This document shows, one piece after another, positions 1 to 12,800 of a DNA stretch of 64,000 bases. The DNA comes from Mesocentrotus franciscanus (taxonomy: Eukaryota; Echinodermata; Echinoidea; Camarodonta; Strongylocentrotidae): the NCBI GenBank assembly GCA_037976565.1, contig CP137686.1:27934626-27998625 (forward strand). The letters run 5' to 3'. The position numbers were made by a program, and so were the translations under genes. Under the pieces are notes generated by a model. That model saw nothing but the letters and a program-made list of their open reading frames with translations, did not search any database and was not told where the DNA came from. The stretch's first letter is position 1. Each line of letters opens with the position of its first letter.

Positions 1-3000
1 ACTTGTATTGTGCTTCACAGCAGAATTGAGCTTTCAATAAAAGAGGAAGAAACTAATCAGTAATCACAATCACACTTACTAGTACGCACAATATTCTACT
101 TGTCTGATATGAGATTATTAATAAGTCTTATTGTTATACAGTTTCATCACTTTACTGTGAGAAAAGAAGTTTCAAAGAAGAAAAAAGAGGGGGCAGGTTT
201 GATCTCATTGGTCAATATTTAATCAAGGATATCATCCAACAATGGCAAGATTTCCAATGCACTCTGACAAAATGAAAGGTAGAAATCTGCATCACACTAA
301 CCCCAACTTAGCACCCTCTTTTCCCTATTTCCTGTTAACTCATTTCATACACCATTTCTAAACTGATGAATGATGAGCTAATGCATGTGGACAATAGAAA
401 ATTCGTTTTTAATCCCTGCTTTCTGTCAAAATCTCTCTCTCTCTCTCTCTCTCTCATGCTCATGCCGTAACTATGGCATTCTTTTTAAATCAATGAAAAA
501 TTATCCTGTATGCATTCTCTGTTCTGACAGTTTAACATCCACTGGTTAGAACCAAACACAAGAACATTGCTTTGCATATAATCTGATCCATTCAACTTCA
601 TTTCTCTTTTGCTCCCTCTCTGAGTTATGCATAAACTTTCCTCCCGAGACCCTCGATATCCATTTATCCTTGCTCTCGGTTATAACGAACGCATCGGCTC
701 TCACTCTAAATTGTGTGTCTAAAAATAACGCATGTAATATGATTAACCGGGAACATGACTGTGCAAATTGAGTGGGTTAGAAAAAGAGGAAATACATGTA
801 CATGTATCTGATTGTGTGCCATCCTATTGGAACACTTCATACCCCCCTCCCCTCATCTTCACCCCCACCCTGGAAGACACAAATCTATAATGTATCGACA
901 GAATGATATCCCTATATCTAAACACACCTGCTCTAGCTTTTTAGACTATAAACGAATCACTAATTCTGTGTGTATCTTGCATAGAATCGAATGGGGATGC
1001 ATGTATCAATGATGTTCAACAATTGTGACATCTACAGTACATCAATGTACAATACATGCACCTGCGTAATGGCTCAGTAATCCATTCAAATGAAAGGGAC
1101 CTTGTACAAGATGTGCAGAATTGCTTGCAGTACTCCATTTTCAGCTTTTACTTTGATAAAGAGAAGGAAAAAAAATAATTTATGTTTGTGCTTTCAACTG
1201 CCTTTTCATTGCAGTCTACAAAATATGACAAACCTGAGACAAGGCAACTCTCGCTAATAATACTAAAACAATCTCATCAATTATATTCTGTATTGGATCT
1301 ACTTGTAACTGTCTTGATTAAAAAAACAAGACGGCAAGCGAGTGGTACTGTTTTTGACCCCTGTTTATGGATAATAACGAGTCTATCAGTTCTGAAAATA
1401 TAGCTTTTATGGTTCTATTGTAGGTTCATGACCTTTTATGAATGTGCAATCAAATAAGATATGGGAGGGGTGGTATAAATGTCTGTCACCCCCAAATGTT
1501 ATAATAATAATCTTCATTCAGATACTCTTTTAATACCATTGAGTGCAACTTCTTGACACAATGCAAAATGAGATATTAAGCTATTCACATGTACATGGTA
1601 CATGTACTAAAACTAGTAGGGAGCCTACACATCAGTTTCACAGATTACAAAATGGTTCTACTACGAAGATCTCAATGTAATGGACTACAGTGTATTCTGC
1701 ATACTGCAAAAAGTGGGAGGTGTCCGAGAACAGAAGACTTGAGGAATTTACAAGCTTTAAAGGGGCAATCAATGCATTTTCCACTAAATATTTGCACTTC
1801 TTATCAGCCATTCATAGCTAACAGGTCCAGTAAGGATAAAGGTTGTCAACCTGAGCGGTGCTGAATAAATGGAAGAGATGTACTGTAGATTTGGGACTTG
1901 AATGGGCTATCATGCGTGCCTGCTAAAAGGAATGCATTTCTGAACAATTAACAATGGAAATCTGCACTGATCTACACTGTATCTACACTGATCGAGGCAA
2001 ATGATGTATGTAGCAATGGTGGTATTATTCCACTATACAAGAGAATATGCTGAAGACAGCAAAAAATCAATTTTTGTCATATTCACAGCCGTAATGTTCA
2101 CTGTAATAAAGATTAATTGCTGGATGTTTAGAATTCATTCATGTAGTCTTTTTAGTAGATGAGGCTATTTTTATTACATTACCTTTGGTAAAACACGTAC
2201 ATCAAACACAGGAATACAATGGGATATCATTATTGACTCTGATAAGAAGCTATTGTACATTAATTACCAATGGTTCTTGAACATTGAATGTTTGTAAATC
2301 TTAAGGAGCAGACTGACATTGTGTCTTGAACATTGAATGTTTGTAAATCTTAAGGAGCAGACTAACATTGTGATACACAACTCATTTTTTTTTCTTCTCT
2401 CTTCTCCTACATTTACATGTACAACATGCATCAAGGCATTTAGTTTGTAATGTATATTGTGTGCCAGCAGCAAGGTTAATGATCACTGGCAGCTATTGAC
2501 AAAGTGATGAAAGTCTCTATCAACTGCACGCATTCCAGGCATGATGGACCCCAATTAGATCAAAATTAAATATCAATGTGAAAGGGTATGGTAACTCCAT
2601 GTACTACAAATTATCCTGAACTGCTGTACTACACGTGCAACTACCCTGGTGAAAAGGTGCAACTTTACATGTAGCCCTAATAACTCTACCAATCGTGTGG
2701 AATTTTCCTATTTGAGAGGAAACAATAAATACAGATCAAGGCAGTATTCATTTCCCCATTAATTGATTTCCCTGCCATGGCGACAAAGGTTTGACTGAAC
2801 TATTATCTTTAGCGTAATTTTCATGAGAAAATCGCACTTACAAGTGAGTACGGTTGGACTAATTAGTGAAATTAAAGAGCACAATTTTGGTCAAATTTGT
2901 GAGAATATGGAGATTTTGTCATCGCAGAGGGGAAATTAGTTTGTGAGGCTAGTTTTGGATTTGATAAGGGCTGTAATAGGCCAACAATGTTTGCTTTTGG

Positions 3001-3780
3001 ATATCTGCAAATGAAGATAAAGATCTTGTTATGTATTCACAGCCATTACCAATTACAAAGTCCTTTATTAAAACGTATGGATGTCCTACATATCAGAGCA
3101 GGGCTCCAAACTAACTTTTTGCAAAAGGGGATCAGATTGAAAATTTTAAGGTCTATAAGCATGGGGCCCCTTGTTTATTGAATAATTATTATCATTATGT
3201 TTTATGTTCTTTTTCTGTCGTTCTTTCTTTTTCTTTTTCGTATTTTTGTGTGTGTCCAGAATGAAAGAATGAAAGACCTATGGGCACCAGACCCTTTTAA
3301 GTGCCAAGCGTGACAATAAGCTATAGGGTTATATCATTTACAATGGAAAACAATTTATTTTGTTGTTTTGTTTTTACTAATTTTTACTAATTTTTTTTAT
3401 TCATTTATCTATTTTTTTAAATTATATTCAATCCCATATCTCAATATCTTCTTTGTACAAGGGTACTACACTTTCTTTTGTCCAATGACTGTTCATGATA
3501 GCAACATGTGCTTTGAATATCTCTGTACACTATGTACATGTAGACCAGAATCTATTTTGAAAATAAGAAGAAAATAATTGACATGCACACAACATGCAAA
3601 CATCTCATGGTTGCATGTGAACAAGCACTATCTCTCTTGCCCTATAGCATGTTTTCATCTGTCAACAAAGCTAGCTTGGACTCATTTTAAATAATTTGAA
3701 ATGGGATTAGCAGTATTTGAGGTAGGGGCAGAATGAGTACATTCAGTGTTCCGAGGTTAATTAATAGTACATCATAATAG
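1..3780. other. Non-coding stretch, left edge
   Basis: No exon with convincing splice sites or protein similarity was seen. The stretch holds a (TC)n run at 430-455, several TACATGTA-type palindromes (near 795, 1590 and 2418), a 49-bp tandem duplication at 2275-2372, and a segment at 2760-2990 with several TAATTA/ATTAG cores that may be regulatory. It is probably intron or intergenic DNA. Confidence 0.5.
2275..2372. repeat. Tandem duplication, 49 bp x 2
   Basis: The unit beginning TCTTGAACATTGAATG occurs at 2275-2323 and again immediately at 2324-2372, with a single G/A difference seen. The near identity suggests a recent event. Confidence 0.9.
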
Positions 3781-3807
3781 TGAGAACCCCATGGAGGTCT
3801 ACTTTGG

Positions 3808-4236
3808 GTGCGTTTATCGGGTCTTGCCATCAGATATGTACATATCGAACCCCACTATCGAACCCCACTATACGAACGTGATTCTCGGGATGTCGCGTTT
3901 ATCGTCTCTTCACGATTCAAAATAAAGGCCTTGTCTCTGCGCAGCTGCTTTGCGCCGTTTGACCCTGGAAGCGGATTAGCCTGGGAAGGTCCATAGAGCT
4001 ATATGGGAAGGTCCGATTTGTATGTGGGGTTCAAAACAGCTTTGCGTTTATCGTGTCTCATAAACGTGATTCTGGCTGTATGTCACATTCAAAACGCACC
4101 TTTTCGGCGTTACAATATGCCCATATCTAAAGACGTTTGAAATAGGGCTTTGCGTTTATCGCCTTAAAAATTTGCCTGAAAGACGTTTGAAAACGCTGAT
4201 TCTAGGCAAAAATTTGGTCGATAAACGCGACCATAG
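3808..4236. repeat. Repeat region with iterated GCGTTTATCG motif
   Basis: GCGTTTATCG occurs four times on the plus strand (near 3809, 3894, 4044 and 4153) and once as its complement (CGATAAACGC near 4211). Each is close to related strings such as AACGTGATTCT. The segment is CpG-rich compared with its surroundings and also contains a 14-bp tandem (ATCGAACCCCACT). It looks like a non-autonomous transposon, but no clean ends or target duplications were identified. Confidence 0.5.
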
Positions 4237-5749
4237 ATGTATCTCCTACATGTAGGCATGTGTGTATGCATAGTGTGATGAATGCTGTGACAGCTGCACA
4301 TAGACATGTAAACCTACATGTGGGGCTAGGTGTGTGCATTCGATGAACATTTGTCATCTCCTGTTCATCTGTCATCACCTACACACTTGGGTTGTAATCC
4401 TCCTGAGAAATCATTCTTGAGCTTCCTTGAAAAGCTTCTTTACAGTCAGACCGCAGCGCTCGCAAAATCGCCCGTATTTATTCAAGTCGTATGCATGTTT
4501 TTGCTCCTCTTGCATACGCAATGAGCAAAAAACATGGCACAGTTCTCGTTCTTCTTATCTGCTCAGGATTCATTTAATGACAATGAATTTGTCATAAATA
4601 TTGAGCCAGAATAATAAACATTATAGTGTACTATTCAATAAGTAGTGAGTGATGTTTTAAAATGTGAAAAAACACGAAGAAAACTTGGAGAAAAAAAAAT
4701 ATTTGAAGAGTCGGATATTCATGTTAAAAACTCATTTTTATCGGGGGTGCATCTCGTTAAATTTTGGCTTACCACATAATGTAGATATTTTCCTAACATA
4801 ATATCATAGTTCCTATTGATGTTTATCTCAATACCAGTCAGGAACAAGCAAAGTAGTAGCTGATGCATACTAGACTTCGGCGGAAAATTGACATGGCCGA
4901 TCGGCGAGCGGTTTGCGTGAAGATCAACCGGGGGATACTACGCTATATCTAGTTTTGCGTCGATTATCGATGTACTGTGCGGTCCAACCAGTCCGTGCGC
5001 TATACGTGAACACGCACGGAGGATAGTGTGATAGGATAGGTGCTTAACCCCCGGACGTAGAGGCTTTGTATTGCCCCACATACTTACTATTGTGTATGAT
5101 ACTGTGCGATACATAATAATAGAAGTGTACAGAAAGTACAAGTTGGATTCGGATATGCACACAAGTACACTCAAGTACAATATAGAATACCAGCTCTAGA
5201 CTGAATAGGGGACAGAAGGGAGGATTTAAGTGTCTATGTAGGCTATTTTCGGTCAGGTTTTGATATCATTTTAACAAAGAAGACACATTATTCTTTCTCA
5301 AATGTATATTTGTGTAAATACAAACTTTCGGGGCAATGTGATTGAAAAATGAAAATATGATTGTTTCCATCCCTGCTAATTATTTTATGGTTGTAAAAGT
5401 TCTAAAATGTGTTTTTATATTTGTAAACCATGGACTAATGAGAAGAGCCTTAAACAGGAATTTCTTTTGGTAATTCCCAGGCATTCAATGATGGTAATAT
5501 TTTATTTGATAATTCTTTGTGTAACTCCAGTTCATTCATGTGTATTCCTGGAAATAAAATATTACAAAATTCTTTCCCTTATGCTCTTTTCTGTTTGTTA
5601 TTTTGTTTTATAGTGACCCGCTGAATATATATATCTGATAATTTATTTTCTGATTTTGTTTATGTGTTTATGGCCCTCAGATAAAAATCTTAGTGTGTAT
5701 GTGGGCTGAAGGGCTCAAATAAAACTTATAGAATTCTAATTTTCATCTT

Positions 5750-6170
5750 CAACATCATAATCACAATCATCATCGCCATCATCATCACGATCATTATCAT
5801 CATCACCATAGCCATCATCGCCATCACCACCGACATCATCACCATTATTAATTGCCATGATCACCATCACGATCACGACCAACAGCATTGCCATCATAAT
5901 CACCGTCACCATTGCCATCATCATCACCACCATCAGCATTGCCATCACGATCATCGCCATCATCATAATCACCGTGATCATGATCACCGTCATCATTATC
6001 ATCACCATAGCCATCACGATCGCCATCACCACTGACATCATCACCATTGCCATCACGACATCATGATCATCGTCATTATAATCACCATGATCGCCATCAC
6101 CACTGACATCACCATTGCCATCATCTCCACCATCGCCATCACCACCATCACCATCATCATCACCAACCTA
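5750..6170. repeat. Imperfect ATC/ATCACC microsatellite-minisatellite
   Basis: About 420 bases consist almost wholly of ATC, ACC and GCC triplets (CATCACCATCATC-type runs) with many point changes. The long Met/Val/Ile-only and Ile/Thr-only reading frames here are products of this repeat and not genes. Confidence 0.9.
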
Positions 6171-6599
6171 TCAACATATGTCAATGCTCGACTATTTACA
6201 TTATATCACCTTGTGTAGGTACTATTTTGGATGAAATAAAATCTGACAAAATATCTTTTAAAAAGATTGTTATTCTTTTTTGGGGGGGTATTATTTAACA
6301 GGTCTGTGTAATTTACATTTCTTAATCAACATTCATGCTAACTAACCCAGAAGAAACCAGCTCTGGTTTCTTCTGAATAGCCTAGTAAACAGACAACGGT
6401 TAAACTAAAAATTATTGTTCACACTACTACTAATAATAAATGAAATAGGACTAGGAATAAAATTTCCATTTTTTAATATCTATATTTTATTTATAAACTG
6501 ACTTTGACATTTATGTTGAGACCATCACACGCATAAAATGTGTCGCTGAGAATAAAAGTATTATTAGAGTAAAAATTGTTAAATTGTATAAAGGTTCAG

Positions 6600-6943
6600 T
6601 CAGTTTTCTATTAATATAATAAATGCTTTGTTTGTGTGAAGCTCCGAATACCACCTTGGAAGTATCAGAGATACAAAAATGTAATCATTTGAAATGGATT
6701 TTTCTTTTACTGAAAGAATAAGCTGAACAAAATCCTTCTCGTCCTTCTCCCAAACTCCCCGTTCAAGATTGTTTGTTCCTATGTGAAGCAAAACTGCATG
6801 CTGTCGAGTCTTCAAATAAAGGCATGCCATGGAGTCCAGCAAATGTTGATCCAGGAACTTGTGCAATGGAGACTGATGTGCGATGTCTGTGTCTTTCGAA
6901 AACTTTTTGTCAATGTTCCGCAAGTTTCGATGGCTGAGTGCGT
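6600..6943 (-). CDS. SGNH/GDSL-hydrolase-like small protein, exon 2
   Basis: The acceptor is strong: a pyrimidine run ending in TTTTTCTGACAG. The exon then stays open for 114 codons and stops at 6600. With exon 1 the protein has 119 residues. Its middle contains AVLLHIGTNNL, followed about 40 residues later by SLILPR. This is the beta-strand plus GTN(D/N) block and the later S-x-(L/I)-PR motif of SGNH-type esterase domains, a type also found in invertebrate retroelement proteins. The normal family domain is about 180 residues. Here the nucleophile block I (GDS) and the C-terminal D-x-x-H block are not visible, so catalysis is doubtful. A polyadenylation signal AATAAA lies on the same strand at 6489-6494. 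The gene is inside an interval flanked by inverted repeats (4442-8200), so it may be transposon cargo or a retroelement fragment that gained an intron. Confidence 0.5.
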
Positions 6944-8015
6944 CTGTCAGAAAAACAACAACAAATGATAAGAAGAGGGAATATAAAATGGCTTAGTTCA
7001 ATGTATGGGGATTTGAAAAGATCTGATCAAAGTAGCAAGCCATTTATGGTAGACAAAAACTGACTTGCATTCAAATTTATCTTTTAAATGAAAATAAATT
7101 ACAAGTGTCAGATTCATGAAGTTTTCCCTTCATTTTTCCACATGTGCACAAGTTGTTAAATGTAAGTGTTTATTAAACTTTGGCCTTTTGTTTTAATTCT
7201 GCTCTGTTCATTATCATAATACAACTCGCACAAGGGAAATGCTGCTTATTTCTATGGCTGGTTGTAAAGTTTGAGTTGACCAGAAGGCAGAACCAAAGTT
7301 TAAGAATCCCTAAATTAATATAATTAATTAATAATTATCCTGTAATTTGTAATTTTAATAATATCCAGCTCAGCTCAGGATTCAAGTTCTTTACAATTCG
7401 ATCACACCCCTTGGCCTTGATACTTGTCTAACCATGCTTAAGCCCTTGGAAATATACTTATAAAACATATCATTTGATCTAGATTTATAATGAATAGCAA
7501 TGACTAATGAGCAGTCGATTTATTTACATTGCTGTCGATTCGCGACAACAAAATCTAAACAGCTGACAAAAATATATACACATGGGACTACATAAATTTG
7601 TGCTGTATGCGCCACACAATGGCACAGCGACACACAAGACACCCCGCCATTCCTGACTGAAAAGCCGTAGCCATAGCAATTTCCGCGGTTTGAATCATTT
7701 TCCGTCTACTTCCGGTAGATTTCCAAAATATAGTCAAATAATTTGGGCATATTTCTTATTCAAATATTACTTGCATCTACATGTTTTCAACATCAAACGA
7801 TGGACTGGTTATCAAAGTCGACGTAGGATGCAAAAAATTGAAATAATATTATCAATACCAGTCAGGAACAAGCAAAATACGACACTATGTAATGAGTAGT
7901 TAATTTCCGAGGACTAAAAACGCTCTTTTGTTTGCGATAAAAGTAGGCCAAAAATCTAATTAATTTGGGCAAATTTGGTGTCAAAGAACAGCGAAAATTT
8001 CAGAGATTGACTTAC

Positions 8016-8031
8016 CCCATGATTCCGCCAT
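8016..8031 (-). CDS. Small SGNH-like gene, exon 1 (start codon exon)
   Basis: This is a short first coding exon: ATGGCGGAATCATGGG followed at once by a consensus donor GTAAGT. It encodes MAESW plus the first base of an Asp codon. The start context is good (A at -3, G at +4), and the bases upstream (8032-8190) are CpG-richer than the neighbourhood, as expected for a promoter. The phase-1 end matches the acceptor of the exon at 6943, which supplies the last two bases of the codon. A 16-base exon is weak evidence by itself, so the case rests on this match and on the quality of both splice sites. Confidence 0.45.
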
Positions 8032-11000
8032 GATGAATTGCACTGTAAGCCGTATGAGGACGACAAAATGATGCTACCAAAATCCGTGGTTGGTCTCGTG
8101 TTTTACGAGAGCGTTGTAAGCGAGCTTTTCACCGCACGAGAATCTGAATAAAAATTGCCGTACAGCCTCATTATCGCGCACGCTGCGGTCTGACTGTTTA
8201 TTACATGTACCACCATGTACATGATTATGCAAAATTCACAGGCTTGATTCCAGCATTTTACTTGAAGACACTGCACGCAATCTATTTACATGTACTTGGG
8301 ATTAATACCCGACAGACTTACATGTATTCATCATATTATGTACAGGAGTCTAGCTACTGCAGAATAAGAGCCATTATTTTATATCACAGTGATAAGGACA
8401 CCAACATTTTCTCGAGTTGTTATTATTTTGCAATAATCAACTCCAGCTTTCTACTTTGAACATGCAACAATTCTTTTTCAGGTGTTGTTATATTTGCAAC
8501 CCTACAAAATTTCATGAAAATAAAACACATTGCAGAAATATAACCGTGCAGAATTATGTATGCTAATACAATAATTCGAGGTTGTAGCATCCTCTAATGA
8601 TAAACTCGAGCTATATTTTTCTTTCTCCATCATGTTGTTTGCACTGCAAGTTGGTTACTGACTTGACTTAGAATTTATGAATAGCAACTGCCTTGACCAT
8701 GGCTATTCATAAACACTCATATAGTTAGTTATTATAAATGAGCCAGGAATTGCTTTTAGTGAAGCTCCATTGATAGGAATTTAAATGTAGGAATCATTGA
8801 AGCTTACAAACAACAAGAGATTACTGGGTCAAACTATTCAGCCTCCAATGTTTACTAGAAATCCCCTCTAAATCGGTGCTATAGAATAATGATATCCATG
8901 CAATGTCCAAATATGAAGCAAAAGAATGGGTTTCTGATACTAGTGCACAATTACTGACATTCTTCCTTCTCAAGCAACGTGTCTGTCAATGCTGCAAAAG
9001 ACAGAAGAAAACCACTGCTTAGCAACTTGCATGTCACAAGCATAGAAATATCTTAACTGGAAACTATACACTTGGCACAACAATTAGCCTATAGGGGGTC
9101 CCATACAGTAGCTTGGCACCATTTCACCAATGCATATTACATAGAGCCTGTAGTACCTTATCTCTTGTTTTAATTAAAATGAAATAGTCCCTAAAATCTG
9201 TACGAGGTCAGAGTTTAGCTCATGGAGGAAACAATGCTCTTTTCCCAGGTTTACAGAGTGAGAGGCAATGGATTTTAGTGAGTGCTTGAGCAAAGTTCAC
9301 TAGAGTAATAGGGAGACAGATGGGCTCTAGTACTGTCTTCCCATTCACTGCGGGAGAGGTTCCCGTCCAGATTTTGTCCGAAGTGACAGCTAACCTCTTG
9401 ATTTGAACCTAAATATCATGCTATCTTTTATATGTACAGCAGCTTGAGTGCATGACATGTATGTGCAATTTGTTTCCATGGTTGCACACATTGCATGCCT
9501 AATATAATCGTTTTAAACATTGGAGATAGCTTGATCCGCATGGGGTGTTGCGGATAATGTTCCTATTACAAAGAATACAATTGCGGCACGGACTAAAAAC
9601 CAACAAGTGCAGATCCAGACATGCTGGTAGTGTTCCCACGAGCTTTTGGGTCCAGACTAAGTGCATATTTAATCCAGTTTTACTCTTCTTCTATCCCTAA
9701 TGTGAATGAGGTTTTATGGTGAGTGCTTGATCAAAGTTCACTAGAGTACTGGGTAGACAGACAGCTGAGCACCAAGACATAGGAGGTAGAATAACATAAC
9801 TTTATCATCGTCCACAGGGACTACGCTGACAGACCTATAGAGCTAGACATGACAGCCCCAATCATATTATTTGCTGAGAAGGGCCCAGAATTTAACCCCT
9901 AATTGAAGACAATGCACATTTTTATTTCTAAAAACATGACATTCAATCATGGTTCATGTAACTAGGCCTACATGTACATACAAGACTAAATTCATTATGT
10001 ACGCATCATGGTATTGAAAGTGCATTCTTCTGACCTTGCAGTACTTGAAGTAGAAACATATAAGGGTACATGTACAGGTTAGTGGGACACAGGTTACAGT
10101 ACATTTCCACAACACATACTGGAAAAATAGTATGATCATGAATTCTTAGCAATGACGTTTTCAAGACTAGAGGCAACCTTTCATAGCTGTTCACTCATCT
10201 CTTCAGGGAGGGTTGATACTTTCATAGGGAATATGCCATTCAAAATATATTTCATGCTAATTGGGATTATTTACATGGTTAGTCTATGGCTAGATTTGAT
10301 GTATTTTCTGTAATCATACATGTATCTACCAGCAATTATGAATTTACTTCATGTCTCCCAACACAGATGTGTACATGTGGGACAAACATTCACAATCCTA
10401 TAGGCCTACAATACATGTCTGTTATAATGACAACATCTCTAAAATTAGGCATCCTGTATTCTTTGGCATGTTACATCATGACAGGAAACATGTATGTATG
10501 TATGACCACAAACTCGGATACAGAATACAAAGATCCTATTTTGAGTAAAACAGATCTGGAAAGAAAGACATTCACCTCTCTGGTCATTTGAATGGAAAAG
10601 TACTGGGCGAAAATTACATGTAATATACCCACACACCAAGCAGAAGGCTTACTATGTCAAAGTACACGTGTTTCAGAATCATACACTTGAATTGGCATGA
10701 ATCCAAATTTCTTGATCGCCTCATCCCTTTGATGGCAATGCAACCAATACTACATGTATGTAGGCCTACATTCTGAATGAAAGAAACCATTACTTGTAAC
10801 CTTCCTAGGCCTATTGCTCAAACACAGCTTGCTAATTCTGATGCAAGAAAATGAGTATGATTTGCAGAGAACTGCTTCCCCTTTTTCCATTAAAAACTAA
10901 GAATTTTTGTAAATGGTTTCAAAAATATGTGAAAAATATAATTAGAATTTTAATATCATAATCTTGCTTCTTCTTGTAATCAGAGACAGCATCAGTGTTT

Positions 11001-12610
11001 TGCTTTCTTTCTCTTTTCTGAAATAAGTGTGCAAAGTGTCTATAGCAATAGTTGTAATAGATCTACAAATGAACTTAGTAAGTAGACTACTACTAGTAGT
11101 GGGCAGATAATGCTTACTTTAATCTGAAATTAAAACATTGAGGGGGAAATGGGTTGGCTAACCAATTGACTTAACACACTTAGCATCTATGTTTAGACTA
11201 AGGAGAGCTACAATCATTGTGAAATATCACTGGGTAATTAAAACATCATAGTTTCAAATGGAACCCACCTGAAAGAAACATCCAATACATGTACATGTAT
11301 GTGAACACCATTGATATGAAACCCTGAAAGCGTGTTCACACTGGCAGTTAATCCTTTTCCTGAACAATTTACAATTACTGGTGGTGAATTATTACATAGC
11401 TAAGGTATGTTCATACAGGCAATTTAATTCTGTTCAGAACCATTCATAATTCCTGGTAGTGAATCACATGATAGCTATAAATTGCTCAATCTGATTAGTG
11501 GTTCAATTGGGTAATGCGTACTAATGGGAAATATGATCTCATAGGTATTGTAGCGGAAGTAGTTAGTGCAGGTAGAAATCTATGTTGCATTCATTTAGCA
11601 TATCAAATGACTTTTAGTAACTGCAAATCATGTGAGTTTCACCCTATCCTACACAGGTGTGATAGAAAACTTGTTCGTAATGTGAACGAGGCACAGTAGC
11701 AAGATGTTTTACTGCAAAATATTTGAACATGATTTCAGCCCCCCAGCCCCTAACCTAGAGATATTACTGTTTTCCTCATTCATAGATGTTGTAATTGAAA
11801 AGCTCAACCTACTTGCTGTATAGATATAAATCATATGTCATTATTGGTAATTTTCCATATCTGCTAAGGATATGATATTAACAAGATTATTTCCCTGTTG
11901 TTTCTGTGCTAGGTAACCCACCCACTGATCCAATATTTTTGTTCTTGTGTTCCTTATCAATGTCACTGAGTGATCATTAACTTTCCCCAATCACTGCCTT
12001 GTCATTCATACATACAGAGGACAAATTAAATTCATAATTCAATATTCTTCCCAGATACACAAAATTGAACATAAAATCAAATATGACATACATTTACCAC
12101 ATCTTGCCTCTGCGACACCATTTTGGTCTTTATTTCTTTTCTTTTTATTTCATTATTTGTACTTCTTAAATTTTAATGACTTTGATTTATCTTTGCATAT
12201 ACTTCAGAGAGACAATAATGCCATGTATGTACTTACTGTATTGTATGAATGAATGGAACGTTCATGTTGGTTTTCAGTGGCAAGTGTCAAAGGTTAGTCT
12301 TATCACTGTTCTGAGGGTGAATTATTTCTGCAAATATTTACATTATAGATAACAGGTAGCCAATTTATCATCTAGCATTGAAATGCTGTAACTAGCATGT
12401 GTTTATACAACTACCATCAAATTTGTTTTATAGTATCAGGGGGTAGAAGGTGGAGGTTTTATGAGATATCATCTAGATGCAGCAATGAATGGCAATGAAA
12501 GTTAAAGGTCATAGAAAGTATCCCTGTGGAATACCAACAAGAAAATCAACATGATTTATGTCTCCCTCTGTGTTTCCAAAAGTGACAAGTCTGAAAAAAG
12601 AGAGAGGGGG

Positions 12611-12800
12611 CAGGCCTTAAATTTCAACATTTTTAGGGCAAGGCCACTTTTCTGTAGGGCACATTCCTATATTACAGCACAAATGGGAAGAATTGGAAAG
12701 GGCACAAAAAATCTCCAAGGCCAATGAGAGGGGCATTGAGGCCAATCAAAAGGGCATCCAAGGCCATGGCCTTGGTGGCCTTGGATTAATTTAAGCCCTG
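12611..12800. mobile_element. Short fold-back (MITE-like) element
   Basis: The left end reads CAGGCCTTAAATT and the right end, read on the other strand, CAGGGCTTAAATT. The interior is rich in AAGGCCA/GGGCA iterations. It is about 190 bp with no coding capacity. Target duplications were not clear. Confidence 0.5.

Larger units (their letters stand above)
4442..8200. mobile_element. Candidate 3.8-kb TIR-bounded element containing the SGNH-like gene
   Basis: The 17-base string ACAGTCAGACCGCAGCG at 4442-4458 recurs as its reverse complement at about 8182-8198. Similarity continues a few bases inward (CTCGC versus TGCGC). If the ends are taken as CAGTC..., the flanks on both sides read TTTA, a possible 4-bp target-site duplication. 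Inside are the SGNH-like gene, a long imperfect ATC-type microsatellite (5750-6170), and a 25-base perfect direct repeat (4828-4852 and 7852-7876). No transposase is recognised, so it would be non-autonomous. Two unrelated copies of a short repeat flanking the gene would be the alternative. Confidence 0.45.

Noticed and set aside
5736..6066. Met/Val-rich and Ile/Thr-rich frames on both strands
   Set aside because: Translations of an ATC-type microsatellite; no start context, splice sites or domain.
12095..12125. ATGGTGTCGCAGAGGCAAG before a GTAAAT on the minus strand, as an alternative first exon
   Set aside because: Only eight codons, no promoter-like context and no phase partner.
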